From NCBI GenBank assembly GCA_002395775.1, contig DGUV01000030.1:1-25573 (forward strand): a DNA stretch of 25,573 bases. Reading direction: 5' to 3'. Position 1 is the first letter of the stretch. Every line of letters begins with the position of its first letter. This document shows positions 1-8,896 of the stretch, in pieces. This DNA comes from Prevotellaceae bacterium UBA4301 (lineage in GTDB: Bacteria; Bacteroidota; Bacteroidia; Bacteroidales; Bacteroidaceae). Below the pieces are notes generated by a model. It searched no databases. It was given only the letters and a program-made list of their open reading frames with translations, and was not told where the DNA came from. The position numbers were made by a program, and so were the translations under genes.

Positions 1-270
1 CATGGGGTGGTTGTCGTTCTTGTACTCCTCGGTGGTCCACCAAACCTTGTCGTGGCTCTGAGCGTCGTCCACGATGTACTTGTCCTTGGGGCTACGGCCG
101 GTGTAGATACCCGTCATCACGTTCACGGCGTTCAGTTCGGTGTTCACACCCTTGTCGTAGCCGGTCAGGCCTGCCTTGGTTTCTTCCTCGAAGAGGAACT
201 CGTACGAAGGATTGTGTGCAATCACGGTCGAACCCGTGATGCCATACTTGGTTAAATCTAAGTTTGCCAT
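1..270 (-). CDS. pckA: Phosphoenolpyruvate carboxykinase (ATP), N-terminal part
   Basis: This is the first 90 codons of a gene that runs off the left edge of the window. The protein begins MANLDLTKYGITG and contains NVMTGIYTGRSPKDKYIV, the conserved N-terminal segment of ATP-type PEP carboxykinases, followed by DKVWWTTEEYKND. The enzyme interconverts oxaloacetate + ATP and phosphoenolpyruvate + CO2 in the cytoplasm. In Bacteroidales it usually works in the CO2-fixing direction on the route from PEP to fumarate and succinate. The nucleotide-binding P-loop and metal ligands lie outside the window. The ATG at 268-270 is the natural start: it aligns with the family N-terminus and follows an A/T-rich leader. 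A -7 box lies about 75 bp upstream, and the transcribed leader carries a five-unit 8-bp repeat. The gene diverges from upp. Confidence 0.93.
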   Translation of the reverse strand, partial: MANLDLTKYGITGSTVIAHNPSYEFLFEEETKAGLTGYDKGVNTELNAVNVMTGIYTGRSPKDKYIVDDAQSHDKVWWTTEEYKNDNHPM

Positions 271-284
271 GTTTTTTATTTAAA

Positions 285-324
285 AGTTTAACAGTTTAAC
301 AGGTTAATGGGTTAACAGATTAAT
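285..324 (-). repeat. Five tandem 8-bp TTAAAC-type units in the pckA leader
   Basis: On the plus strand five consecutive 8-mers occupy this stretch: AGTTTAAC, AGTTTAAC, AGGTTAAT, GGGTTAAC and AGATTAAT. Read in the sense of pckA the unit is roughly GTTAAACT, and the array ends about 15 nt before the start codon. It lies downstream of the -7 box at 345-352, so it should be part of the transcribed 5' leader. A similar array of the same period precedes trxA. Function unknown. Confidence 0.75.
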
Positions 325-344
325 GTCAAATCCGAAATCCTGCG

Positions 345-352
345 CAAAGATA
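345..352 (-). promoter_or_regulatory. Probable pckA promoter (-7 box)
   Basis: The minus strand reads TATCTTTG, an exact match to the Bacteroidota -7 consensus TAnnTTTG. No clear TTTG is present at the expected -33 distance, only A/T-rich sequence. Transcription would start near 338, giving a leader of about 68 nt that contains the 8-bp repeats. Confidence 0.6.
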
Positions 353-360
353 CAAAATAA

Positions 361-395
361 AGTTTAAAGTTTAATGTTTAAGGTTTAAATTTTAG
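361..395. repeat. 7-bp GTTTAA tandem repeat between pckA and upp promoters
   Basis: Four consecutive 7-mers (AGTTTAA, AGTTTAA, TGTTTAA, GGTTTAA) and a degenerate fifth (ATTTTAG) lie between the two divergent promoters. The core GTTTAA matches that of the 8-bp array at 285-324, but the period is 7. It could be a spacer, a curved or easily melted element, or a degenerate microsatellite. Confidence 0.6.
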
Positions 396-403
396 CCCCT
401 AAC

Positions 404-434
404 TTTCAATTTTTAATTTAAATTCGTACCTTTG
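404..434 (+). promoter_or_regulatory. upp promoter
   Basis: A -7 box TACCTTTG (427-434) matches TAnnTTTG exactly. A near-consensus -33 box TTTC (404-407) lies 19 bp upstream. The predicted start near 441 leaves a leader of about 30 nt before the upp ATG. This also explains why the upstream in-frame TTG at 432 cannot be the start, since it lies inside the -7 box. Confidence 0.75.
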
Positions 435-470
435 CTCAATCGACATTACATTTTCAACAGACAAACCACC

Positions 471-1127
471 ATGAACACCATCAATCTTAGCAAGCAAAAC
501 TCCGTCATCAATCAATTCATGGCCGAGATTCGCGACAAAACCTACCAACGCAACCGAGCCCTGTTCCGGCAAAACATCCGTCGCATAGGCGAAGCCATGG
601 CTTACGAGATCTCGCGCACACTCTCCTACAAAGCAAAGACCGTCACCACCCCCCTGGGGACCGCCCAGGTGCCCGTCATCAAGGACGACCTCCTGCTGGC
701 CACCGTACTGCGTGCCGGACTACCTTTCCACGAAGGTTTCCTCCACGTCTTCGACCATGCCGAAAATGCCTTTGTCTCCGCCTTCCGCATGTACACCAAC
801 CGCGAGCACACCGAAGTGGGCATCCACACCGAATACATGGCCTCGCCCAGCGTCAAGGGCAAGACCCTCATCATCGTCGATCCCATGCTGGCCACGGGCG
901 GAAGCATGGTGGCCGCCTACGAAGCACTGCTCAAGACGGGTAAGCCCCACCAAGTGCACATCGCCTCGGTCATCGGCACCCCCGAAGGCGTGGACATGCT
1001 CGAGAAGAACGTGGCTCCCGACGTCACACTTTGGTGCGCAGCCATCGACCCAGGCATGAACGAACACAAATACATCGTACCGGGATTCGGTGACTGCGGC
1101 GACCTCTGCTACGGAGAAAAACTCTGA
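471..1127 (+). CDS. upp: Uracil phosphoribosyltransferase
   Basis: This is a 218-residue type I phosphoribosyltransferase that makes UMP and pyrophosphate from uracil and PRPP in pyrimidine salvage in the cytoplasm. The PRPP-binding loop VDPMLATGGS is at residues 136-145. The C-terminal uracil-recognition segment YIVPGFGDCGDLCYG is at 201-215 and the hinge-region VLRAGLPFHEGF at 79-90. The ATG at 471 is chosen over an in-frame TTG at 432 because the latter overlaps the promoter and would add residues unlike the family. Length is slightly over the roughly 208-residue E. coli enzyme, as is common in Bacteroidales. It is monocistronic and converges on the GH43 gene with a 23-bp gap. Confidence 0.95.
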   Translation: MNTINLSKQNSVINQFMAEIRDKTYQRNRALFRQNIRRIGEAMAYEISRTLSYKAKTVTTPLGTAQVPVIKDDLLLATVLRAGLPFHEGFLHVFDHAENAFVSAFRMYTNREHTEVGIHTEYMASPSVKGKTLIIVDPMLATGGSMVAAYEALLKTGKPHQVHIASVIGTPEGVDMLEKNVAPDVTLWCAAIDPGMNEHKYIVPGFGDCGDLCYGEKL

Positions 1128-1150
1128 AGAGCGAGGGGAGATACACGCCC

Positions 1151-3148
1151 TCAGTTGACGAGGAAAATCTTCTTTCTGCCCCGATAAGTACACGTGACAG
1201 TGGCTCGTCCCTCGACGATGTCACTTACATGGGTTTGGACCTCTGGGTCGCTGGCGCGCACCTCAAGGCGTGTGCCCTCGTTTAGGCGGCCATACAACTG
1301 ATAGCGGTTCGTTTCTGTAAAGCCATTGTCGGGAGTCGAGAAAATCGGGGAGGAACTCATGCGCAAAGGCTGACCATCGGCAAGGATTGTTACCTGAGGG
1401 ACATGAGGCACCTGTAATTTCTGACCCTGAGGGAGGAAGCCTATTCCATGAAGGTCGAAGAGTTCCTTCGAAGGAGCACCGTCAGGACTCTCTGCTATAA
1501 GATAAATAGCATGCTTGCCCTGTAACCCCTCAACCTGAGGCACGGGGAGCATGACGATCTGGGCATGGCGTGCCGCATCGGCTGCAACTTCCATCACTCC
1601 CAATTCACGCCCCATCCACTTGGAGTTGACGTATGGCGCATCGAGCATGACCCGAATGCGGAAGGCACCATTACCCGCAGGGGTAAGGTTGAGACAGAGC
1701 TGAGTCCCATCCCCCTTTTGTGTTCCTGCAAAAGCAGGCACGCCCTTGTCCGTCTTCGCAAGTCCGCCAAAACCGAAATATTTGAAGCCGACAATGCCCC
1801 CATTGCCAATGCCTTTGAGTGTCTGGCTATTATCCCAGTTGTCATAGTTGTCCTGCAACCAACCATTGTCGGACATCCAGCAAGCGATTCCCGCCGAATA
1901 ATAGGCATAGGGAGGCAAGCCAAAGATGTTGAAACCCTCGCTCGTGACCTCGGCACCTCGGTATTCTGTACCGTCCGAGGCCTTAGCCGTCCATGTCTCT
2001 CCCTTGGCATAGGGGTCGTAGGCCGTTATACGCACCTGGCCGCCCTTAGAGACGGGTTTCTTGTCCCATTCAATCCTGACAGGAGCCACCATGGCCTGAC
2101 GGGCAAAACCATAGCCACGGGGTGGACGATGATAGAAGACATACCACTGGCCGTTGATTTGCTGCAACGACCCATGGGTGTTGTGTGCAGCATTGGTGGT
2201 GGTCAGATGGGTACCCTCTTCGTTGGGCACCACACCACGACTATCGACCAGCACACCTCCCGAACGCCAGGGGCCAAGCGGAGAATCGCCATAGGCATAG
2301 CGCAAGGCAGAATTGGTGGAGGATAGTCCGTAGTCGGGACCACTGAATCCCGAGAACACCATCACGTATTTGTTGCCCACCTGCCGGATGCTGCTTGCCT
2401 CAAAGAAGTTGAATTCACCGGGATTCTGACCCGCATACAAGGCAGGATACTCCATCCCCTCGGGGTCACACAGGCGACCATAGCTGTGACTGGCTGGCAG
2501 GAAATAGTCGTGTATCTCGGTTCCGGGACGCACGCTGTACATGGTCTTAGGATCGAGTTCGATGGCCGTGGAATGCTTGAAGCCATAGAACGCATAGGCA
2601 CGGAATCCCGTATTGTAGTCCGCATCACGACGGTCGGCAACGGGTTCGACAAAGACTGAGGGGTCGAAGTCAATCACACTGCCATTCAGGCATTGACGCC
2701 CGTCGGGAGTGAGGTTGACGGGAGTGAAGGGACCATTGGGACGATTGCTACGGCAAACGGTACCTACACGGCGCCAGCCGCGTGAGTGGGGATAAAGATA
2801 ATACACCTTGCCGCCAGTCTGCGGGTCTCGGACTTCCACGAGGTCAGGGGCAAACATGGTATCCCACTGCCCATCGACATAGTGAGTGAAGAGCGGCCCC
2901 TCGTCACGCCACTGGGTCAGATTCTCAACCGGAGCCGACCACATGCGTATGTCGGGACCACAATAGGCCGTTCGCGTCACATCGTGCGATCCAATGATGT
3001 ATGCCCGGAAATGGCCAGGCCGGTCGGGATCTTCAAACACGCGGGGCTCGCCATCAGGCAAATGTTCCCAAAGGGGAAGATAAGGATTCTGGGCCTGGGT
3101 GCTTAAACCCAAGAAAAGAAGAATCAAAAGTGAAAGATGCTTTTTCAT
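1151..3148 (-). CDS. Secreted glycoside hydrolase family 43 enzyme with CBM6-like module
   Basis: The 665-residue protein starts with a Sec signal peptide (about residues 1-20, MKKHLSLLILLFLGLSTQAQ). There is no lipobox cysteine, so it is probably periplasmic. Residues about 21-375 form a GH43 five-bladed propeller. Likely catalytic positions are D40 (FEDP, base), D162 (IDFDPSVF, pKa modulator) and E250 (FFEASS, acid). HGSL at 325-328 and WYVFYHRP at 335-342 are further family hallmarks. Residues about 400-572 look like a CBM6-type beta-sandwich (GKHAIYLIAE, LFDLHGIGF). GH43 enzymes are alpha-L-arabinofuranosidases, beta-xylosidases or related. The subfamily and exact activity cannot be set by eye, but the GH98/GH95/GH115 neighbours point to side-chain removal from decorated xylan. 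It is the last gene of the GH95-GH98-GH43 operon, 26 bp after GH98. Confidence 0.85.
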   Translation of the reverse strand: MKKHLSLLILLFLGLSTQAQNPYLPLWEHLPDGEPRVFEDPDRPGHFRAYIIGSHDVTRTAYCGPDIRMWSAPVENLTQWRDEGPLFTHYVDGQWDTMFAPDLVEVRDPQTGGKVYYLYPHSRGWRRVGTVCRSNRPNGPFTPVNLTPDGRQCLNGSVIDFDPSVFVEPVADRRDADYNTGFRAYAFYGFKHSTAIELDPKTMYSVRPGTEIHDYFLPASHSYGRLCDPEGMEYPALYAGQNPGEFNFFEASSIRQVGNKYVMVFSGFSGPDYGLSSTNSALRYAYGDSPLGPWRSGGVLVDSRGVVPNEEGTHLTTTNAAHNTHGSLQQINGQWYVFYHRPPRGYGFARQAMVAPVRIEWDKKPVSKGGQVRITAYDPYAKGETWTAKASDGTEYRGAEVTSEGFNIFGLPPYAYYSAGIACWMSDNGWLQDNYDNWDNSQTLKGIGNGGIVGFKYFGFGGLAKTDKGVPAFAGTQKGDGTQLCLNLTPAGNGAFRIRVMLDAPYVNSKWMGRELGVMEVAADAARHAQIVMLPVPQVEGLQGKHAIYLIAESPDGAPSKELFDLHGIGFLPQGQKLQVPHVPQVTILADGQPLRMSSSPIFSTPDNGFTETNRYQLYGRLNEGTRLEVRASDPEVQTHVSDIVEGRATVTCTYRGRKKIFLVN

Positions 3149-3174
3149 TTTCGTTTATTTTTTTATGTTTTTGC

Positions 3175-6100
3175 TTACTTGACAACCACCTTCCTGACGT
3201 CTCCGTCAGACATGCGGAAAACATTCACACCACGTCGGAGTGCCGACTGCCGTATGCCCTGAAGGTTATAAATAACAGGGAGTCCATCGACTGACGAATG
3301 TGTTGCGGTGATTCCCGTCTGAGTGGGAACAATGTTCAGTCGGCATTCCAATAGCAAGAACTCATCGAAACCACCAATGGCATCGAGATTCTGGAATGAG
3401 ATTACATATTTGCCTTCCAATGCAATATCGAACTCCAACGTCTGTTCCCTCGCCTGGGAGACACTACCCGAGCTGTCGCCATTCACATTGGGAGTAGCAG
3501 ACAATGTTGCCGATGAAGCTACAACCTTGTCATTTGAATCCAATATCTTCACGGCATAGCGCGGTGTCGATTTCCAGGCCGCCATTGCACTGGTGAGCCG
3601 ATACTTTCCTGCCGACAGATGCAAAGGGTATGCTGTCTGCCGTCCATACTCACAACAGCCATCGCGCCAGTAGAGGGCCTTGCCCTGATAACCCGTGAAA
3701 CCAGAAAACATGCGCGCTCCCTGACTATAGTTATTGGGGTATTCATGCACGGTTTCCGACTCCTGAACACAGCGCCATCCTGGTGGAATTGTTCCTGAGA
3801 GCACTTCATTAAAGTCGAGATTATAGACAATCGTAGTGTCCGAGAAGACGGGCTGAAGGGTAACATTGTCATCGGGCATGACAAAGGTTCCGTCGTCGGT
3901 GATGTTGACTTCTCCATGAATGATGTTCCAAGACGTAAGGGCATAGCCCTCCTCCGGAAGTATGCTCAGCGTAACTGTCTCGCCCTCGGCAGCCTCATCC
4001 ACACTGGCAAGCACTTTTCCGTGCTCAGCCTCGCGAATGTTAACCTCAAACTTTTCCTCCTCCACATCTACCGGCCAATAGATGATTTGGTCGATGTAGA
4101 TGGGGAGACCTGCAGTATTGGTGACAATAAGTGTGTTATCGCCCGCTTTCAAGGTGACGGCAACGCCCATTTTCTTCCATTCATTGGTTTCTGTCGCCTC
4201 CAACTTTACCACATTGCGCTTACCATTAACCAAGATGGTAATGTTGCCACCACGCGTAGGTGCTGTGTAGCGAATCACAATCTCGTAATCACTCGCCTGA
4301 TTGAAGTTCTGAACATGTCGCAAAGAACCAGTCGTATTGTTGCCCATATCCATAAAACCGTTACCCGCATGACCGCGCACACTGGGATAGGCATTGTAGG
4401 GGTCAAGCACACAGCTCTTGATGTTCTTGTAATCCATGTCCTCTGCCTCCACGATGATGGGACCGTGATAAGTCTCCGGTTGCTTTGGTATTTCCAATGC
4501 GAGATGGCTCACCACATCGGTACGACGGTCAGTGCCATTGCCCTGGCATGAGATGGAAACGTCAACCGGACCATTATGCTTGATAGTCAATATATAAAGA
4601 CCCGTTTCTTCGTTCCAAGTCTCCGATGCACTTCCCGTCGCCGCCGCACGCTTCGACATCACATAAGAAGGCCGTTCCTTGGCACCAACCACACTGACCA
4701 TATCGGTCTGCACGGTAGTTGTGTCGCTACGATAGTTATTCAGATAAAGACTTATGCCTTCCGCCGTCTCATGGATTACGCCACTCGAAAGTTTCCCATA
4801 GGTAAGCAGGAGCGAATCGCATGTATTATAAAGCAAGGGGATGCTGGCCGAAGCCGTCTGCTTGCCGTTCAAGTAGGAATAAGGTGTGTAAGTTACTAAC
4901 TGGTTGCGGAAACGATTGACAAACAGGTCGCCCGTGCTTACTTGTTCATACTGTTTGTCGAACTCGTTCACTTTTTTCTTTTGGGTTGACCATCGGGTCG
5001 TATAGGCCGATTTCCTAACCTGAACGGGAATGCTCTTGGCCAAGTCATCGTAAAGTCCGTTGACCATGGGGATGGTACCATAGCGGCCCGTGCTCTTGAA
5101 GTAGCAGCAGTTATTCATCCACTGCCCATTACCCATGTTGAATGGGTCTGTCTGCTTGTAAAGTCCGTCATAAAGGTCGCCCCAGGTGGCATACTTGTTT
5201 TCGTCATTGCCCGAGGTAACATTATTGACCACCACTATTTTTGTCTTCTCCACAACTTCTTCCCGCGTCGGAATATACAAAGTACCGTCAACAATCTTTT
5301 CGAACATATCCAGCCATGCATTCTTGAAGCCAGGGAATACGCCCCAATTACGCCGCGTGTATCCCGTAACGGTCGTGTTAGAGAGATTCTGGAAGTCCTC
5401 CGTCCAGATGAGTTCCGGCCCGTCCCAGACAGCACCACCGTTGACACAGGTTTGCTCCAGAACCGTACCGATACCAGCTGCAACGGGGTACTTGCGGCCG
5501 TGATTGCTGCCCAGCACATTGTCCAATGCTCCATTCCAACCACAATTGTCATAACGCACACCATAGTTCTTCGCCAAACCGGATATGAAAGGGCCGTAGG
5601 TGACACTTTCGTTGTTGTAGAAACATGACGAAGTGGTGTACTTGTAAAGCCACAATATGGCCTCGGGACAGTCCTGGCAGGCCTTAAGCAAATCGGCATT
5701 GCGCTTCATCATGCCCAATGGATTGAGCGGATGACTCCAGATGTTGCCACAGAAAGAGATGGTAAGGAAACCGCCATACTCATGAGCCATGCGGACAAGC
5801 TGGGCAAAAAGGGCAATGCGACTAGCCTGACTACTCGAACTTCGGTCACCAGCCTCGTCAAATCCCCAAAATTGCTCAGCATAATTCCATCCGAGGAAAT
5901 TGGAGTACCGCTTGTAGAAATACTCAAACGTCTCAAGGTCGTCGTCCTGGATGTGGGTATGTCCGCCGCTGGCAGGCTGGCAAGTGAACCACAAGCCATG
6001 GCTTGGCAGATTGTTGCCCACGACTTATAGGTCCGAATGGCATTCTGCGGCATTTTATACACGTTCTTATCCTTGTCATATTGACAAGAAAGCGAGAGAT

Positions 6101-6296
6101 TCATCACAACAAAAGGCCGCAAGTCCTCAGGGATGAGATTAATTATTTTCTGTGGGTCAGCCTTGTTCCACACATCGACATGGACAAGCCACATGGGGTG
6201 CTGAGCGTCGATTGGTCGGCGCTGTTGCGCCGATAAAGTAATGCAATACAGGAGGCAACACAATGTTGCGAGCGTAAGTTTTCCGATACTTTTCAT
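3175..6296 (-). pseudogene. Secreted multidomain GH98 endo-glycosidase, one-base frameshift
   Basis: Two overlapping minus-strand frames make one protein of about 1040 residues. The first frame starts at 6296 with a signal peptide (MKSIGKLTLATLCCLLYCITLSA) and stays family-like to YKSW (residue 93, codon 6018-6020). The sense then continues in the next frame as GNNLPSHGLWFTCQP. One missing G in the run at 6017-6019 explains this. In reconstructed numbering: GH98 catalytic barrel about 30-350, with candidate acidic residues E141 (NYAEQFWGFDE) and D250 (RYDNCGWN); GH98 C-terminal beta domain to about 600; CBM35/CBM6-like module 611-742; InlB-like repeat domain 750-820; jelly-roll module 822-988; and a basic tail ending VRKVVVK that resembles type IX sorting tails. 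GH98 members act on blood-group galactans or on complex xylan. The neighbours favour xylan. A GTG at 6021 could only give a protein lacking signal peptide and the first barrel strands. Sequencing error or a real mutation are both possible. Confidence 0.82.
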
Positions 6297-6323
6297 GAGA
6301 CGGAGATTGGAGATATGTGAATT

Positions 6324-8750
6324 TTAGTTTAATGCATACACTTGTGTGCCTTTTGCACCGGCCTTCACGAAAATTTCATATTCATAGAGACCGTATTCGA
6401 GATAGGAACGAACGAGTGTGCCCTTGTCGAGGCGAACGGCTGTGCGAAGGCGGACGAGGGCGGAACGGTTGCTGCGAATGGTGGCGGAACGCAGTTGCCC
6501 GTCGCGCCATGTCATGTCAACAGTATGGCCGCCTCGGGCTCGAAGTCCCTTGACGCTACCTTCTTCCCAAGCCTGCGGCAGGGCTGGCAGCAGGTGGATG
6601 GCCCCATCATGACTTTGCAGTAGCATTTCGGCTATGCCGGCAGCAACTCCGAAATTTCCGTCAATCTGGAATGGGGGATGAGCATCGAAGAGGTTGGGAA
6701 AGGTTCGCCCATCGGGGTACTGACGCTCCTGCCCCTCGTTGGGCAGCAAGCGCAGCATGTTGCAGATGATTCGGAAAGCGTGGTTGCCATCGAGCATGCG
6801 TGCCCAGAAACAGGTTTTCCATCCCAGGCTCCAACCTGTGGCTTGGTCGCCTCGCTGTTGGAGGGTGACACGGGCTGCATTCCACAATTGCGGACTACGG
6901 AATGGTGATATCTGAGCCGAAGGGTAGAGACCATAAAGATGGGAAATGTGGCGATGTTGGTCGCGCGGGTCGTCAAGGTCATCGCGCCATTCCTGTAACT
7001 GCCCGTATTGACCCACCTCCATGGGAGGCAACTTGGCAATGGCCTGACGAAGTTGATCTTGCAGGGAAGCATCCTCGTGGAGGAGTTCGGCTGCCCGCAG
7101 TGCCTGACTGAGTGCATCACGGGCTATCTGGTTGTCCATTGTGCAAGCGGCACAAACGGGAGTGGGCTTGCCACGCCCCCCGTGTTCGGGCGACACACTG
7201 GGAACCACAAGCAACTGACCATCCCGTTCCACCATGTAGTCGAGATAGAACTGAGCGGCACCACGCAGTATGGGATAGTAGCGACGCAGGAAGTCGAGGT
7301 CGAGGGTAAAGAGATAGTGTTCCCATAAGTGGGTCGAAAGCCAGGCTCCTCCGTTAGGGAACATACCCCAGGGGGCACCATCGACAGGACCGGCTATGCG
7401 CCATAGGTCGGTGTTGTGATGGGCCATCCAACCCTGGCAACCGTACATAGTGCGAGCCGTTTCGGCACCGGTCTCACTGAGATCACGCACAAGCGCAAAT
7501 AGGGGCTCGGCTGCCTCTGTGAGCCCACAGACCTCGGCGGGCCAATAGTTCATCTCAGTGTTGATGTTGATGGTGTACTTTGAATCCCACGCCGGATTGA
7601 CTTTGTTGTTCCACATGCCTTGCAGATTGGCAGGCTGACCGCCTGGCTGCGACGAACAGATGAGCAGGTAACGTCCATAGTTGAACATGAGGGAGACGAG
7701 TCCGAGGTCGGTGCAACCCTGCTCGTTGAAGACGGCCAAACGCTGCGCAGTGGGCATGTGCGAAAGGGTGTCGGGGCCGAGGCGCAAGGAAACACGTTCG
7801 TATTGCTCGCGATACTTGCGGACATGGCGTTGCAGGAGTTTTCCTACGTTCTGCTTCATGGCAGCTTGCAGCAGTCGGTGGTTCTTGGAATCTGCATTGC
7901 CACTGACATCATGATAGTTGACAAAGTTTGTGGCTGCCGATACGTAGAGCGTGGCCTCGGTGGCCTGACTGACTCTGAGCGAGTCGCCCGTGGCCTGGAC
8001 TTGCCCATCGGTCTTCACAGCCACGCGACACTGAGCCGTGAGTGCCGGGGCTATGCCTTCGTGTTCCACGCCCTGGATTGTGGCCACAAGGATTCCACTT
8101 CCGTCCTTATCCTGCGAAACATGACTCCAGGAAGGAAGCATCGGACAGTCGTGCCGAAGAGTGAACGCCAAAGATCCAGGCCGATCTGCCCTAAAGTGAA
8201 CTACGAGCACACTGTCGGCAAATGAGGTGAAAGCGGTACGAGTGAAGCGAACGCCGCCATTGACGTAAGTAGTTGTACAGAGGGCTTGCGTGAGGTCCAG
8301 ACTGCGATTGTATTGACTGGGCGCATGATGATTGAGAACCACCTTCAAGGAACCCAGTGTCAGGTACTTCATGCCATGGGGACCCTTCACGAACTCGCGA
8401 TTGATGAGGGTCTCGGCATCCTTCTCTCGCCCGTCAAAGATGAGTCTGCGCACTTCTTCGAGATAGGCAAGTGACGTCGTACTGTTGTTTTGATGAGGTC
8501 CTCCGCTCCAAAAAGTCTCCTCGTTGAGCTGAATTTCTTCCACATCAGTCCCGCCATAGACCATTGCCCCTAAACGGCTGTTCCCCAAAGGAAGAGCCTC
8601 GAGCCAGACCCGTGCTGGTTCGTTGTACCATAGGCACTGATTAGAGGAAGCCTCGGAGGTTGGGGAGGCCATGACCTGTGCAGCATAGGCAGGCATCACA
8701 GGCTGAATCGCGGCCATCAAAAGTAAACAAGAAAGCATTCGTTTGAACAT
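6324..8750 (-). CDS. Secreted GH95 alpha-L-fucosidase / alpha-L-galactosidase
   Basis: The 808-residue protein has a signal peptide (MFKRMLSCLLLMAAIQPVMPAYA) followed by the full GH95 architecture. This is an N-terminal beta domain with the family opening LWYNEPARVWLEALPLGNSRLG split across 40-61, an (alpha/alpha)6 barrel, and a C-terminal beta domain. Residues matching those described for Bifidobacterium AfcA are present: N395 and N397 (ININTEMNYWP), the acid E522 (SPEHGG) and D697 (IDGNFG). The enzyme inverts alpha-1,2-L-fucosides or alpha-L-galactosides. In a xylan setting, L-galactose on corn xylan side chains is the likelier substrate, but specificity cannot be read safely here. The ATG at 8750 is chosen because the in-frame TTG at 8783 overlaps the -7 box. 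It is the first gene of the operon, and GH98 starts 27 bp after its stop. Confidence 0.92.
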   Translation of the reverse strand: MFKRMLSCLLLMAAIQPVMPAYAAQVMASPTSEASSNQCLWYNEPARVWLEALPLGNSRLGAMVYGGTDVEEIQLNEETFWSGGPHQNNSTTSLAYLEEVRRLIFDGREKDAETLINREFVKGPHGMKYLTLGSLKVVLNHHAPSQYNRSLDLTQALCTTTYVNGGVRFTRTAFTSFADSVLVVHFRADRPGSLAFTLRHDCPMLPSWSHVSQDKDGSGILVATIQGVEHEGIAPALTAQCRVAVKTDGQVQATGDSLRVSQATEATLYVSAATNFVNYHDVSGNADSKNHRLLQAAMKQNVGKLLQRHVRKYREQYERVSLRLGPDTLSHMPTAQRLAVFNEQGCTDLGLVSLMFNYGRYLLICSSQPGGQPANLQGMWNNKVNPAWDSKYTININTEMNYWPAEVCGLTEAAEPLFALVRDLSETGAETARTMYGCQGWMAHHNTDLWRIAGPVDGAPWGMFPNGGAWLSTHLWEHYLFTLDLDFLRRYYPILRGAAQFYLDYMVERDGQLLVVPSVSPEHGGRGKPTPVCAACTMDNQIARDALSQALRAAELLHEDASLQDQLRQAIAKLPPMEVGQYGQLQEWRDDLDDPRDQHRHISHLYGLYPSAQISPFRSPQLWNAARVTLQQRGDQATGWSLGWKTCFWARMLDGNHAFRIICNMLRLLPNEGQERQYPDGRTFPNLFDAHPPFQIDGNFGVAAGIAEMLLQSHDGAIHLLPALPQAWEEGSVKGLRARGGHTVDMTWRDGQLRSATIRSNRSALVRLRTAVRLDKGTLVRSYLEYGLYEYEIFVKAGAKGTQVYALN

Positions 8751-8780
8751 ACCAGTCTGCTTTAGTCTGAAACACTGGTG

Positions 8781-8811
8781 CAAAAATAATGATAAATCTC
8801 ACAAAAGCAAA
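8781..8811 (-). promoter_or_regulatory. Promoter of the GH95-GH98-GH43 operon
   Basis: On the minus strand the -33 box TTTG (8808-8811) is separated by exactly 19 bp from the -7 box TATTTTTG (8781-8788). Both match the Bacteroidota consensus. Transcription would start about 25 nt upstream of the GH95 ATG. The short leader contains ACCAGT/ACTGGT arms (8751-8756 and 8774-8779) that could pair. Confidence 0.8.
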
Positions 8812-8896
8812 GCGTGCTCCGTTTCAAATCGTTCCGCAGATGTCTCAACGCATGACAAAAAGACGATAAACTGCCGTGTTGTCCAATTTATAATAC

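Noticed and set aside
432..470. Longer upp start at an in-frame TTG (432)
   Set aside because: The TTG lies inside the -7 box TACCTTTG (427-434), so it cannot be in the mRNA; the extra residues are not family-like.
1565..2326. 253-residue plus-strand open frame opposite the GH43 gene
   Set aside because: It lies entirely antisense to a well-supported GH43 enzyme and shows no domain or signal.
6019..6021. GTG at 6019-6021 as the true start of an intact GH98
   Set aside because: It would remove the signal peptide and the first barrel strands, and there is no promoter or leader; the upstream frame supplies both with perfect family continuity.
5709..6296. A separate 195-residue minus-strand protein at the GH98 5' end
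   Set aside because: Only its first 93 residues look like GH98; the remainder is an out-of-frame reading of the GH98 body, so it is half of a frameshifted gene, not a gene of its own.
3175..8750. GH98 + GH95 as a blood-group or mucin-degrading pair
   Set aside because: Both families include such enzymes, but the GH43 partner and the divergent GH115 alpha-glucuronidase point to plant xylan. It is kept only as an alternative, not as the call.
8751..8783. Longer GH95 start at TTG (8783)
   Set aside because: It overlaps the -7 box at 8781-8788 and would put charged residues before the signal peptide.
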